From positions 2,440,501 to 2,504,500 of the forward strand of contig JAYMNP010000001.1 of the NCBI GenBank assembly GCA_036941025.1: 64,000 bases of DNA. Direction: 5' to 3'. Below the pieces are notes generated by a model. The model saw only the letters and a program-made list of their open reading frames with translations, was not told the origin of the DNA and made no database searches. This DNA comes from Lachnospiraceae bacterium JLR.KK002. GTDB taxonomy: Bacteria; Bacillota; Clostridia; Lachnospirales; Lachnospiraceae. The position numbers and the translations under genes are program-made. Numbering within the stretch: position 1 is the first letter of the stretch; every line of letters begins with the position of its first letter. Shown here piece after piece: positions 43,686 through 52,988 of this stretch.

Positions 43686-45008
43686 TTATTTTTTTACCGT
43701 TACTTTATATGTCAAAACTGCACCCTTGCCGGTTACTACTGTAATCGTCGCTTTTCCTGCTTTCTTACCTTTAATCACGCCTTTATTGGTCACTGTCGCC
43801 ACTTTTTTATTAGAAGTTGTGCAGGACTTAATCTTATCGCCGTTGTTGACCGACAGTTTAATTGTCTTGCCAACCTTTACAGTTCCCTTTGTCTTTGCAA
43901 GTTTTGTCTTTGCATTGGTGGTTACGGTAATGGTACAGGTTGCTTTCTTCTTATTAGCGGTTGCCGTAATGGTGGTTGTTCCTGCTGCTTTTGCTGTCAC
44001 AACACCATTTTTCACTGTTGCCACTTTTGTATTGGATGACTTCCAGCTAATTGTGCTTGTAGCTCCGCTGGGGTTCAGGGTTGCTGTCAATGCCGCCGTA
44101 TCTTTCACTTTCAGCTTAAGGCTTTTCTTAGACAGTTTAATGCTCTTTGCATTCTTTGCCTTGCTCACTACCTTCACAGTTACAGTTGCAGACTTACCAT
44201 CTGCTGTTGCTGTAACCTTTGCTGTTCCGGCTTTCTTTGCTGAAATTACACCTTTGCTGTTTACCGTTGCGATACTGGTCTTATCAGATTTCCATGTTAC
44301 TTTCTTATCGGTAGCATTTGCAGGTTCTACAGATGCTCCTACGGTAACTTTTTTCCCTTTTACTATGTATACTGTCTTTGCAGTAAGAGTTACTTTCTTC
44401 ACTGCTACTTTTTCGGGCTGTGGAGCCGGAGTCGGTGCTGGTTCCGGTGCGGGCGTTGGAGTCGGAGTCGGTTCCGGCGCTGGTGTGGTTCCTGTATTAC
44501 CGCCGCCTGTGTTATCTCCTCCTGTGTTGTCTCCTCCCGTATTATCGCCGCCTGTATTATCTCCTCCTGTGTTGTCTTCTCCCGTATCACTCTTAGTGAT
44601 AACACGAATCATACATTCGTCATTTACACTCGATGAACTTCCTTTCACAGTAATCACTGCAGTTGCTCCTGCTTCTGCTGTTTCCGGTACGGTTACTTCT
44701 CCGTTCTGGTCTACGACTGCAGCGGCTGCATTGTCAGAAGTCCAGTCCAGATCATTTGCGTCAGCAGGCGTTTTTTTCAAATCGTCGTTCAGATTTCTCG
44801 TTCCGCCCTGTTCCACTTCATAAACGCATAACTGAATTCCAGTGCGGTAGCCGGCGTAACATCATTTTTGCCTTCCGGGGTACTTTCTGCAAATGCATTG
44901 AGCTGGAATGTGGTCATACAAACACAAACAGTCAAAAACATCGCGAGAAATTTCTTTAAATTTCTACCCCCCCCCGTGCTTTTTGGTACTTACCTGTAAT
45001 TCTGTCAT
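43686..45008 (-). pseudogene. secreted protein with bacterial Ig-like (Big_2) domains, frame-disrupted near its start
   Basis: The 376-codon open part (43686-44816) encodes at least three Big_2 domains after a GGDNT-repeat and Pro/Thr/Glu linker; no LPXTG signal is seen. Upstream, ATG 45008 has an ideal AGGAGG site. The frame then runs through nine G on the coding strand (44967-44975) into TAG. A signal peptide (LKKFLAMFLTVCVCMTTFQLN region) is readable only in a shifted frame, as if one G were absent. That frame in turn must shift back between about 44861 and 44797. The two shifts compensate, since the ATG and the Ig-like region are in the same frame. Either a pseudogene, a phase-variable gene, or sequencing error. 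Confidence 0.65.
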
Positions 45009-45106
45009 TACAAATTCCTCCTTTTACTTTTTCAGACATATTTCATTCCATGTCTTAGTAATAAAAATAGCACGTTTCTTCTCATTTGTCAATTCTGCTG
45101 AAAAGA

Positions 45107-45661
45107 TCATTCCGTCCCCTCAAAAATTTCTGATAATTTTATGGTGATATGAGGAAAATTTTTCAGATGGATTACCGTATCTGCATTGTAATCTTCTGCT
45201 TCTTCATCCTTCTGCAAAATATAACTGTATTCCAGAACATATTTCCCGTTTTTCAGATAATAAATCTCCACTGCTCCCTGAGGTGAAACAATCCAGTATT
45301 CTTCCACTCCTGCAGTTTCATATATATCTTTTTTCTCTGCCCTGTCCCTTTTTGCACTTGATGGACTCAGGGTTTCCAGCACAAACCGCGGAACTCCGCT
45401 GTAAGTTCCGCCTCTTAGCTGCTTTCTGTCGCACAGAACCATAACATCCGGGCATACATAATCGTCGCTGACTTCCGGATGATATCTGAAATCCAGATTT
45501 TCAATGGATACAATACAGATACTTCCTTTTAAGCCCTGCTTTATCACGGTGTGAATATTACTGTTGATAATCCCGTGCTGATAGCTGAGGGAAGGCGACA
45601 TATTATAAACCACTCCATTAATTTTCTCATCTTTTTTCCGTTCAGATTCTGCCAGTCCCAT
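45107..45661 (-). CDS. Uma2 family (DUF820) PD-(D/E)XK nuclease-like protein
   Basis: A 184-residue protein of the Uma2/DUF820 family, with the nuclease-like fold: VCPDVMVLCDR (about residues 68-78) provides the acidic residue, and FVLETLSPSSAKRDRAEKKDIYETAGVEEYWIVSP (region about 92-126) provides the conserved E, K and downstream motif. Whether it cuts DNA is unknown; the family is abundant in cyanobacteria and sporadic in Firmicutes. ATG 45661 lies 9 bases after AAAGG; an earlier ATG at 45679 overlaps that site. Possibly mobile, but base usage does not stand out. Confidence 0.85.
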   Translation of the reverse strand: MGLAESERKKDEKINGVVYNMSPSLSYQHGIINSNIHTVIKQGLKGSICIVSIENLDFRYHPEVSDDYVCPDVMVLCDRKQLRGGTYSGVPRFVLETLSPSSAKRDRAEKKDIYETAGVEEYWIVSPQGAVEIYYLKNGKYVLEYSYILQKDEEAEDYNADTVIHLKNFPHITIKLSEIFEGTE

Positions 45662-45703
45662 CTTATCACACCTTTTCACTCATTTTATGCAGCGAATCCC
45701 GGC

Positions 45704-46549
45704 CTAAATCTCCAGCTTCTTCCCGGCTTCCGCCAGAACACACCGTTCTCCCAGAGCTTCTTTTACAGCGGCAACTGCCAGCAGGCCGGTACAGTGGAGA
45801 GGAACCACCAGATCCGCTTCCAGTTCCTGCAGAAACCGGATAGTCTGTGCAAGACGATTTCTGCCGCAGCCTTTCAGATGCATACCTGCCACCAGGCTGT
45901 GGATTTTTTCATCCGGAAATGTTTCCTGCACATAATTCAGACAATTCACAATTCCTGCATGGGCGCAGCCTGCAAATACGCACAGGCCCTGGGCTTCCCG
46001 AATCACGAGAAGCTGTTCATCCTCCATGGTATCCCGTTCCGGTTCTTCTCCCGGATGTACTTCTTTCCAGAATGTGGCGGGAATTTCCTCAAAATCCGTT
46101 TTCCGGGGAATGGACGACAGCAGATAAATATGCTCAGAAACAGCCTGACATGGCTCTTCTGTCAGAACCAGGCCGGACTGTTTTTTCATCCAGGCTTCCC
46201 CTTCTTCCGGAATACCGCTGAACAACATCTTCCCTGTAACCGGATGACTGGAATATTTCCGCTCAAATCCTTTGCGGTTCATATAAATGGGGACATCGGA
46301 ACCTTCCGGCCATTTCTCTGCCCAGTCTTTCATGCCGCCGCAATGATCGTAATGGCCGTGGCTTAAGATAATTCCTGACAGTTGCCCCAGATTCACCTTC
46401 ATTTTTTCGGCATTCTGCAGAAATACACCGGTCTGCCCCATGTCAAACAGCCATGTTTCTCCCTCTGTTTCAATGAGCAGGGACAGTCCGTGCTCTGCCA
46501 GAAATCCCCGCTTATAAACTGTATTTTCCGTCAGAACTGTTACTTTCAT
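45704..46549 (-). CDS. MBL fold metallo-hydrolase
   Basis: A 281-residue metallo-beta-lactamase-fold hydrolase. The metal motif SHGHYDHCGG (about residues 63-72) is complete, with further ligand candidates in VFAGCAHAGIVNCL (about 193-206) and LVVPLHCTG (about 252-260). The layout resembles the RNase-Z-like/MptF-dihydropterin family (MJ0301-type), often annotated as 7,8-dihydropterin-6-methyl-... synthase-like. The substrate is unknown. It lies 42 bases upstream of the Uma2 gene and 35 after the alarmone synthetase on the same strand. Confidence 0.87.
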   Translation of the reverse strand: MKVTVLTENTVYKRGFLAEHGLSLLIETEGETWLFDMGQTGVFLQNAEKMKVNLGQLSGIILSHGHYDHCGGMKDWAEKWPEGSDVPIYMNRKGFERKYSSHPVTGKMLFSGIPEEGEAWMKKQSGLVLTEEPCQAVSEHIYLLSSIPRKTDFEEIPATFWKEVHPGEEPERDTMEDEQLLVIREAQGLCVFAGCAHAGIVNCLNYVQETFPDEKIHSLVAGMHLKGCGRNRLAQTIRFLQELEADLVVPLHCTGLLAVAAVKEALGERCVLAEAGKKLEI

Positions 46550-46584
46550 TTTTCATCCTTCTTTTCCTTCAGAACTGCTGACTT

Positions 46585-47238
46585 TTACCCTTCTTTTTCT
46601 CCCTGTTCTTCCTTGGCCTGAATAATCGCCTCATTCAGAGACAGCATTTTTGCATCCAGCATGGACACAATTCCGGCACATTCCCGTAAATCCCGGCTGA
46701 TATACTCCGGAGCATTTCCTTCAAATTTATAATAGATTTTATGCTCCAGGCTTGCCCAGAAATCCATGGCAATGGTGCGAATCTGGATTTCCACCCTGGT
46801 ATCCACTACCCCGTCCGTGAGAAATATGGGCACTGTCACCAGCATATGATAGCTTTTATAGCCGCTGTCTTTGGGATTCTTAATATAATCTTTAATGGAA
46901 ACTACCGTTAAATCATTTTGTCTTCCAATCATTTCTGCAAGCCGGTAAATATCGGAAGTGAAGGAACATACAATCCGGATTCCGGCTATATCATTCACAT
47001 GGTTTACCATATTTTCAATGGTACTTTCATATCCATGGCGTTTCAGCTTTTTCACGATACTTTCCGGAGATTTAATCCTGGATTTCACATATTCAATGGG
47101 ATTGTATTTATGTACATGGCGGAATTCATCATTCAGAATATCCACCTTGGTTCCCACTTCCTTCAAAGCCGAATTATATAAGAAAATAACTGTCTCCCAG
47201 CTTGTCACACCTTCGTTCAGTTTCAGGGGCACTTCCAT
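46585..47238 (-). CDS. relQ: small alarmone synthetase (RelQ/YjbM-type GTP pyrophosphokinase)
   Basis: A 217-residue single-domain (p)ppGpp synthetase without HD hydrolase or TGS/ACT domains. RelA/SpoT synthetase features: NDIAGIRIVCSF (about residues 87-98), KNPKDSGYKSYHMLVTVP (about 121-138), and VEIQIRTIAMDFWASLEHKIYYK (region about 149-171), with catalytic D in the first and E in the third. Predicted to form a tetramer in the cytosol and act in stress responses. RelQ versus RelP assignment is tentative. Confidence 0.9.
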   Translation of the reverse strand: MEVPLKLNEGVTSWETVIFLYNSALKEVGTKVDILNDEFRHVHKYNPIEYVKSRIKSPESIVKKLKRHGYESTIENMVNHVNDIAGIRIVCSFTSDIYRLAEMIGRQNDLTVVSIKDYIKNPKDSGYKSYHMLVTVPIFLTDGVVDTRVEIQIRTIAMDFWASLEHKIYYKFEGNAPEYISRDLRECAGIVSMLDAKMLSLNEAIIQAKEEQGEKEG

Positions 47239-47274
47239 TTTCTTTTTCTTTCCATCCTTTCTGCCGGAATTATC

Positions 47275-48573
47275 TCAGGACGCCTGGGAGCCCTTTTCCA
47301 GCATTTTCTCAATTGTTACCAGTTTCACACAGATGACAAAAATATCTGTGGCAATTTTCAGATCTTCCAGCGTGGGATACGTAGGCGCAATACGGATTGT
47401 GGCGTCATGGGGATCCTTTCCACAGGGATAGGGAGCCCCTGCAGGTGTCATGGTCACACCGGCTTTTTTTGCTTTTGCCACAATGGCTTTTGCACAGCCC
47501 TCCAGCGCCTCAAATGCAATAAAATAGCCTCCTTTGGGTGCAATCCAGGTCCCTGCATCACGACCTTTCAATTCCCGCTCAAAGGTGTCGATAATCATCT
47601 CAAATTTGGGACGCAGAATATCCGCATGTTTTCTCATATGCTCGGTCATACCGTAAATATCCTTGAAAAATCTCACATGACGGAGCTGATTTACCTTATC
47701 ATGGCCGATAGTTGCCACACGCATCTGTTCCCGGATTTCCACCAGATTATTGGCCGAAGCGGCGATTGCCGCCACACCGGAGCCAGGAAAACTGATTTTG
47801 GAAGTGGAGCAGAACTTATACACCATATCCGGATTGCCGGCCCGTTTACATTCTGCCAGAATTTCCACCAGATTATCCTGGTCAATATCATACAGATGAT
47901 GAACGCCGTAAGCATTATCCCAGTAAATACGAAAATCTTTTGCCGCAGGTTTCAGCCTTGCAAAGCGCCGTACTGTCTCATCGGAATAGGTGATTCCCTG
48001 AGGATTTGAGTATTTCGGCACACACCAGATTGCCTTAATGGCGTCATCTTTACTCACAAGGTCTTCCACCATGTCCATATCGGGCCCGGTGGGAAGCATG
48101 GGTACATTAATCATTTCGATGCCAAAATATTCCGTTATGGTAAAGTGCCTGTCATATCCCGGCACCGGACACAGAAATTTCACCTTATCCAGCTTGCACC
48201 AGGGGGTATTTCCCATCACACCGTGGGTCATGGAGCGTGAAACCGTATCATACATAATATTCAGGCTGGAATTTCCGTAAATAATAATATTATCGGGATG
48301 GCATTCAATCATGTCGCCCAGAAGCACTTTTGCTTCCTGAATTCCGTCCAGTACCCCGTAATTCCGGCAGTCCGTACCGTCTTCACAGGTCAGGTCCGTA
48401 TCGCTGTTTAATACATTCATCATTTCCATGGACAAATCCAACTGCTCTGCGGAAGGTTTCCCTCTGGACATATCCAGCTTCAGTCCGCTCTTGGCATATT
48501 TGCGGTAAGCTGATTCCAAAGACGCTTTTTCCTTTAACAATTCTTCTCTGCTCATTTCCTGATATGACTGCAT
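47275..48573 (-). CDS. class I aminotransferase (aspartate aminotransferase-like, class Ic type)
   Basis: A 432-residue PLP-dependent enzyme of the short-studied Ic-type aspartate aminotransferases (Corynebacterium-like). The N-terminal helix is family-specific (SREELLKEKASLESAYRKYAKSGLKLDMSRGKPS region). The PLP lysine is in FCSTSKISFPGSG (about residues 245-257), with YSNPQG near 188-193. Likely converts aspartate and 2-oxoglutarate to oxaloacetate and glutamate. It is separated from the alarmone synthetase by 36 bases. Confidence 0.87.
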   Translation of the reverse strand: MQSYQEMSREELLKEKASLESAYRKYAKSGLKLDMSRGKPSAEQLDLSMEMMNVLNSDTDLTCEDGTDCRNYGVLDGIQEAKVLLGDMIECHPDNIIIYGNSSLNIMYDTVSRSMTHGVMGNTPWCKLDKVKFLCPVPGYDRHFTITEYFGIEMINVPMLPTGPDMDMVEDLVSKDDAIKAIWCVPKYSNPQGITYSDETVRRFARLKPAAKDFRIYWDNAYGVHHLYDIDQDNLVEILAECKRAGNPDMVYKFCSTSKISFPGSGVAAIAASANNLVEIREQMRVATIGHDKVNQLRHVRFFKDIYGMTEHMRKHADILRPKFEMIIDTFERELKGRDAGTWIAPKGGYFIAFEALEGCAKAIVAKAKKAGVTMTPAGAPYPCGKDPHDATIRIAPTYPTLEDLKIATDIFVICVKLVTIEKMLEKGSQAS

Positions 48574-48642
48574 ATCTGATTCCTCCTGAACTTCCAGTAT
48601 TCAAAATTATCTGATTTATCTGTCTTTTCTCAACCTTTCCTA

Positions 48643-50016
48643 TTATGCACCATTCTTCTCAGATTGTAAAGTATTTTCTTTCATCAATTTACATCTGTCC
48701 GCACAGCGGAGACTTGTCAGCCAGGATTTGATTTGCTTTTCATATCCATTTTCTGTGGGCTCGTAAAAACGGGCTTCTGTCAGACCGTCCGGCAGATACT
48801 GCTGCTCTACATAGTGGTCGGGAAAATCATGGGCATAGAGATAGCCCTGTCCATGGCCCAGCTTTCCCGCGCCTTTGTAATGGGAATCCTTAAGATGTAC
48901 CGGAACCGGAGCTGTCCTGGTGCTTTTCACAGCTTCCATGGCACGGTCAATCGCCAGACAGGAGGCATTGCTTTTAGGAGCGCTGGCCACATAGGTCACT
49001 GCCTGAGAAAGGATGAGCTGAGCTTCCGGCATTCCCACCCGCTCCACTGCCTGGGCGGCGCTGACTGCAACGGTCAGTGCGTTGGGATCCGCATTTCCCA
49101 CATCCTCGGAGGCGCATATCATAATACGCCTGGCAATAAATTTAATATCTTCTCCCGCATAGAGCATTCTGGCCAGATAATAAACAGCCGCATCCGGGTC
49201 GGAGCCCCGCATACTTTTAATGAAGGCAGAAATGGTATCGTAATGGTTATCTCCTGACTTATCGTACTGCACCACCCGTTTCTGAATACATTCAGATGCT
49301 GTCTCCAGAGTGATGTGAATTTTTCCGTCCTCTCCTCTGGGGGTGGTGAGAATCCCCAGTTCAATGGCAGTCAATGCCGCTCTGGCGTCTCCGTTCGCCA
49401 CATCTGCCAGAAATTCCAGCGCATCTTCTTCCAGTACTGCCTGATAACTTCCCATACCTTTTTCCTTATCGGTCACCGCCCTCTGAAGAATCTTTCTGAT
49501 GTCTTCTTTTTCCAGAGGCTTCAGTTCAAAAATAATGGAGCGGGACAGCAGCGCCCCGTTCACTTCAAAATAAGGATTCTCCGTGGTGGCTCCAATCAGG
49601 ATGACCGTACCGTCCTCCACAAAGGGCAGGAGATAATCCTGCTGGGATTTGTTGAAGCGGTGGATTTCATCAATAAACAGTATGGTCTTTTTCCCATACA
49701 TGCCCTGACTGTCCTTTGCCTGTTTTACCACTTCCTCCATGTCTTTCTTCCCGGCAGAAGTAGCATTTATCTGGGTAAATTCCGCACTGGTAGTATTGGC
49801 AATGACTTTTGCCAGCGTGGTTTTGCCGGTTCCCGGAGGCCCGTAAAAAATTACGGAGCTGAGCTTGTCTGCCTGTATGGCCCGGTACAGCAGTTTGTCT
49901 TTTCCTATAATATGCTGCTGGCCCGCCACTTCCTCTAATCTGACGGGCCGCAGACGGCTTGCAAGGGGAGCTTCTTTCTCCTGGTTCTGCTCTCTCATAT
50001 AATCGAATAAGTCCAT
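48643..50016 (-). CDS. rarA: replication-associated recombination protein A (AAA+ ATPase)
   Basis: AAA+ clamp-loader-like ATPase (457 residues) acting at stalled replication forks. Walker A GPPGTGKTTLAK (about residues 48-59), Walker B ILFIDEIHRFNK (about 97-108) and sensor regions are present; the C-terminal MgsA_C region ends DHYVEQQYLPDGL...FYEPTENGYE. The ATG at 50016 (MDLFDYM) lies 8 bases after GGAGG; a 12-codon upstream extension is rejected. Confidence 0.94.
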   Translation of the reverse strand: MDLFDYMREQNQEKEAPLASRLRPVRLEEVAGQQHIIGKDKLLYRAIQADKLSSVIFYGPPGTGKTTLAKVIANTTSAEFTQINATSAGKKDMEEVVKQAKDSQGMYGKKTILFIDEIHRFNKSQQDYLLPFVEDGTVILIGATTENPYFEVNGALLSRSIIFELKPLEKEDIRKILQRAVTDKEKGMGSYQAVLEEDALEFLADVANGDARAALTAIELGILTTPRGEDGKIHITLETASECIQKRVVQYDKSGDNHYDTISAFIKSMRGSDPDAAVYYLARMLYAGEDIKFIARRIMICASEDVGNADPNALTVAVSAAQAVERVGMPEAQLILSQAVTYVASAPKSNASCLAIDRAMEAVKSTRTAPVPVHLKDSHYKGAGKLGHGQGYLYAHDFPDHYVEQQYLPDGLTEARFYEPTENGYEKQIKSWLTSLRCADRCKLMKENTLQSEKNGA

Positions 50017-50151
50017 GGCATATTCCTCCGCAATTTCTGGTATGATAATCAATGCTCCGGGGCAATATCATATCTTCCGAATATTATAAATATTATACCA
50101 TTTTCCGGCTTATTCGTCACCTGTTTCAGTCAGGCAGACCTGAAAAATGTT

Positions 50152-51003
50152 TCATTCGAATATAAGTTCATCCACTGTCACAAATTCATACCCCTGGTTC
50201 TGCAGGGTATCTATGATTTCCATGGCGGCGGTTACGGAGGTTTCATATCCGTCGTGCATGAGTATAATATCATTTTCATGGAGATTTTTCATGGCCCGGT
50301 TCACAATCTTACCGTGATTCTGAATGGACCAGTCCAGAGTGTCCACATCCCAGAGCACTTCCACCATATTCACCTCGCAGTCCAGCTTCTCATGCCAGTC
50401 TCCGAAAGGCGGTCGCAGATAAGAAGGATACACTCCTGTAATTGCATAAATCAGCTCGTTGGTCCGGGTCACCTGGCTACATGCCTGCTCCATGGGCAGC
50501 TTGCTCAGCTGTTCATGCTTATAGGAATGGTTGCCAATCAGATGGCCTTCTTCCTGAATCTGTTTTACAATTTCCGGATACTTCTCCACTTCCTCCCCCA
50601 GCAGGAAAAATGTGGCTTTCACGTTTCTTTCTTTTAATGCCGCCAGCATTTCCGGCGTATATTGAGGATGGGGCCCGTCGTCAAAGGTAAGGGCTATCTT
50701 TTTCTTTTCTGTTCCTTCCTGCTCCGGCTGTTCCTGCGGCACTTCTCCTTCAGACGCTCCGGTGTCTCCCTGATTTTTCAGGGAATCAGATTCTTTCTGA
50801 TTATAATTCTGATACTGATTCTGCTGCCGGCTCCCGGTCATCTGCCGCCATGTTTCCCGCACTGCCTTCCCTCTGCCGATTCCGCATACCACAAACAGCA
50901 GGATTACCCCAAGACAGAACAGGTCAAATCTGAGGCATTTTTCCCGGAAATGCAGCTTTTTCCAGTTGTTCCGGATATTTTTCCAGATATTTCTTCCGCT
51001 CAT
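50152..51003 (-). CDS. polysaccharide deacetylase (NodB domain), membrane-anchored
   Basis: A 283-residue protein with an N-terminal anchor helix (about residues 24-42), a Gln/Glu-rich spacer (about 55-95) and a NodB deacetylase domain (about 98-280). TFDDGPHPQ supplies the catalytic and metal aspartates (about residues 106-114) and GNHSYKHE the metal histidines (about 153-160); PPFGDWHEK and LMHDGYET complete the motifs. It probably deacetylates peptidoglycan or another envelope glycan on the outside. Encoded alone between rarA and a membrane protein gene. Confidence 0.9.
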   Translation of the reverse strand: MSGRNIWKNIRNNWKKLHFREKCLRFDLFCLGVILLFVVCGIGRGKAVRETWRQMTGSRQQNQYQNYNQKESDSLKNQGDTGASEGEVPQEQPEQEGTEKKKIALTFDDGPHPQYTPEMLAALKERNVKATFFLLGEEVEKYPEIVKQIQEEGHLIGNHSYKHEQLSKLPMEQACSQVTRTNELIYAITGVYPSYLRPPFGDWHEKLDCEVNMVEVLWDVDTLDWSIQNHGKIVNRAMKNLHENDIILMHDGYETSVTAAMEIIDTLQNQGYEFVTVDELIFE

Positions 51004-51094
51004 TCACTGAATACTCCACAGAGATTTCCTTAAAATATATGACGGAAGGGGCGGAAATTATCATTGAATTTATCAGATATGCCATTCCGGACAG

Positions 51095-52504
51095 CTATTG
51101 CTTCAGCCTCCGGTAAATCTCCCTGGTCTCCTGCCCGTCTCCGCTGCCCAGAAGATACCATGCCCCTTCTTCGGTTTTTATCAGGAGAAAGGGCGGCTCC
51201 TCAGGATTCAGGCATACAGACATGCTCTGTTCATAGCGGTTGCTGTAGAAGTTCCCCTTTTTCAGAGTCTCCATGCCTGTTCCGCTGTTCCTGCGGATAT
51301 CCGGTTCCTCCTCCAGTAAAGTCACCTGCTCCATGTCCTGCTTTTCAATGCGGTATGCTTCCTTCCAGTGTTGTGCAATCAGCACGTCTTCTTCATAAAT
51401 CAGCGATACGGGCGTAAATTCTTCCAGGATGACCCAGCCGCAGAGCGCGGACATTCCCAGAATCAGAGCGGCAATGATAAGGAGTGTTCCGTACTTCATC
51501 ACCGGTTTTGCCATATTCCCGGTGACGCCCATGCCTGCCCTGGCCTCCACCATGGAACGGTTATCATCTTTGTTATAATAGAACATACCCCAGAGCCAGT
51601 ATGCATCCTCATCTTCCCGGCATATGGACGCCTGTTCCAGATATTTTCTGCTGGTTTTCTCTGTCAGGCTCCAACAGTAAAAGCACAGTGCAAGGGCAGT
51701 CAGCCCGTACAGCAGGCTGGCAGTTATGATCAGCGGAAGAAACCACCTGGCAGGAGCGCGGAAGGCAAACAGCATACACCAGTTCAGCAGACCGGTTTCC
51801 CAGGCCAGGGCAGCGCAGAGCCAGCTCCAGTGATACCGGCGTATCTGTGCAATCTGCAGATTAATCCGGCTGTTTGGGGTGAACACTCTGGTTCTCAGCC
51901 TTTTCTGAACAGAGAGGAACAGCGGGAACAGCAGGGTTACCACACCCATGGTTATCAGAGTCACCTCCCAAAGCCAGAAATCTGCAGTTTGTCCTTCATG
52001 AGGAAGAAACAGTTCCGCCAGAGCCGGAAAACAGGCAAACAGGCAGCCGCTCCACAATGTTTTCCGGAAAAAAACAGGTTTTTCCGCTGCGGCCGCCGTC
52101 ACATCCACCAGAACGCTGTTCCCGGTCTGCTCCCGGTCTTCCTGCGGCAGAGATGCCAGATATTCCCGCTTCTGCTCCATCATTCTCCCATGGGCCCGCA
52201 CATAGGGCACATACATCAGCACAATCACCAGAAATATCCATATCGTCTGTCCGGCAATCACCAGGGATTCATGGTCCGGCAGCAATGTCAGTAAAAACAG
52301 CAGCAGGCAGAACAGTCCCATCCGGTTCAGCCCCTTTTTCTCTTTTCTCCTTATGTCCTGTACCTGTGGACTGTCTTCTGCCCCCTCCCACAGGGTAACT
52401 CCGTACTGTATTCCTGTCTTTTCCTTCCGGATAAACCGGGCTGCCCCATACATGATGGGCAATACGGGCAGCATACAGACTGCCATAATAATCTTCGTTA
52501 CCAT
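51095..52504 (-). CDS. membrane protein with DUF5808-like segment
   Basis: A 469-residue polytopic protein with about nine hydrophobic helices and a C-terminal soluble domain (about residues 370-469) that may be PH-like. A segment DAYWLWGMFYYNKDDNR (about 306-322) resembles the DUF5808/DUF1648-type membrane proteins that accompany YtrA-type GntR regulators. It starts 3 bases after the upstream GntR stop codon, so it is the regulated partner. Function unknown; such pairs often respond to envelope stress. Confidence 0.75.
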   Translation of the reverse strand: MVTKIIMAVCMLPVLPIMYGAARFIRKEKTGIQYGVTLWEGAEDSPQVQDIRRKEKKGLNRMGLFCLLLFLLTLLPDHESLVIAGQTIWIFLVIVLMYVPYVRAHGRMMEQKREYLASLPQEDREQTGNSVLVDVTAAAAEKPVFFRKTLWSGCLFACFPALAELFLPHEGQTADFWLWEVTLITMGVVTLLFPLFLSVQKRLRTRVFTPNSRINLQIAQIRRYHWSWLCAALAWETGLLNWCMLFAFRAPARWFLPLIITASLLYGLTALALCFYCWSLTEKTSRKYLEQASICREDEDAYWLWGMFYYNKDDNRSMVEARAGMGVTGNMAKPVMKYGTLLIIAALILGMSALCGWVILEEFTPVSLIYEEDVLIAQHWKEAYRIEKQDMEQVTLLEEEPDIRRNSGTGMETLKKGNFYSNRYEQSMSVCLNPEEPPFLLIKTEEGAWYLLGSGDGQETREIYRRLKQ

Positions 52505-52507
52505 AAG

Positions 52508-52867
52508 CTACCTCCCGTAAACCTTCCCGCAGAGTTCCAGAAATTCCTGCCGGGATATGCCTGCAATTTTCGCTTCCGCAGCCAGCAGTTCCAAATCCTT
52601 TGCGATTTCCCGTTCCACTGCTTCTTTCCTGTTCCCGGCGCACCGTACCACCGCCCCGCTGCGCCTGTCCGTGATAATATACCCCTCCTGCTTCAGAAGC
52701 TGGTAGGCCTTGTTCACAGTCATGGTATTGACCCCAATCTCTCCGGCAAGGGCCCGTATGGTGGGAAGTTTATCTCCGTCTGTAAAAATCCCCTCCGCCA
52801 CCGCCTGCACAATCTGGTCTCTGATTTGCTGATAAATAGGCACGCTTCCGGCAAAGTCCAGTTTCAT
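52508..52867 (-). CDS. GntR family regulator, YtrA subfamily
   Basis: A 119-residue compact GntR repressor: winged helix (SVPIYQQIRDQIVQAVAEGIFTDGDKLPTIRALAGEIGVNTMTVNKAYQLLKQEGYI, region residues 8-62) and a short helical dimerisation tail, as in YtrA/YhcF proteins. The frame opens further to 52900, but the promoter -10 lies at 52917-52912, so ATG 52867 is chosen although its ribosome site is weak (AAAGAG). It heads a two-gene unit with the DUF5808-like membrane protein; a palindromic operator covers its promoter. Confidence 0.85.
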   Translation of the reverse strand: MKLDFAGSVPIYQQIRDQIVQAVAEGIFTDGDKLPTIRALAGEIGVNTMTVNKAYQLLKQEGYIITDRRSGAVVRCAGNRKEAVEREIAKDLELLAAEAKIAGISRQEFLELCGKVYGR

Positions 52868-52899
52868 AATCACAGGCTCTTTCACCTCGCTTTGTATCA

Positions 52900-52940
52900 T
52901 TTGTATTAGTTATTATAATACAAATATTCAAAAAAAGCAA
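52900..52940 (-). promoter_or_regulatory. promoter and palindromic operator of the YtrA-type gene
   Basis: -35 TTGCTT (52940-52935), 17-base spacer, -10 TATAAT (52917-52912). A perfect inverted repeat TTTGTATTA-N7-TAATACAAA (52900-52924) spans the -10 and start site. The position is ideal for repression by the regulator itself. Confidence 0.7.
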
Positions 52941-52968
52941 CCGTCTTCGCAAAGTACGAAAACGGTTG
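52930..52968 (-). terminator. terminator of the opp/small membrane protein unit
   Basis: CAACCGT (52938-52944) pairs with ACGGTTG (52962-52968), with TTCG/CGAA inside. On the minus strand a run of seven T follows (52936-52930). It overlaps the -35 of the next gene's promoter. Confidence 0.8.
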
Positions 52969-52988
52969 ATAAGGGTTTTATGCTCCAT

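Noticed and set aside
43726..44823. 365-residue open frame on the plus strand
   Set aside because: Antisense to the repetitive Ig-like gene; Val/Phe/Ala-rich composition is the mirror of Thr/Lys/Ala codons, and there is no ribosome site.
45551..46366. 271-codon frame opposite the MBL hydrolase gene
   Set aside because: Antisense shadow with His/Phe-rich composition; spans the boundary of two real genes.
51368..52294. 308-codon frame opposite the DUF5808-like membrane protein gene
   Set aside because: Gln/His/Pro-rich shadow of hydrophobic codons; no start signal.
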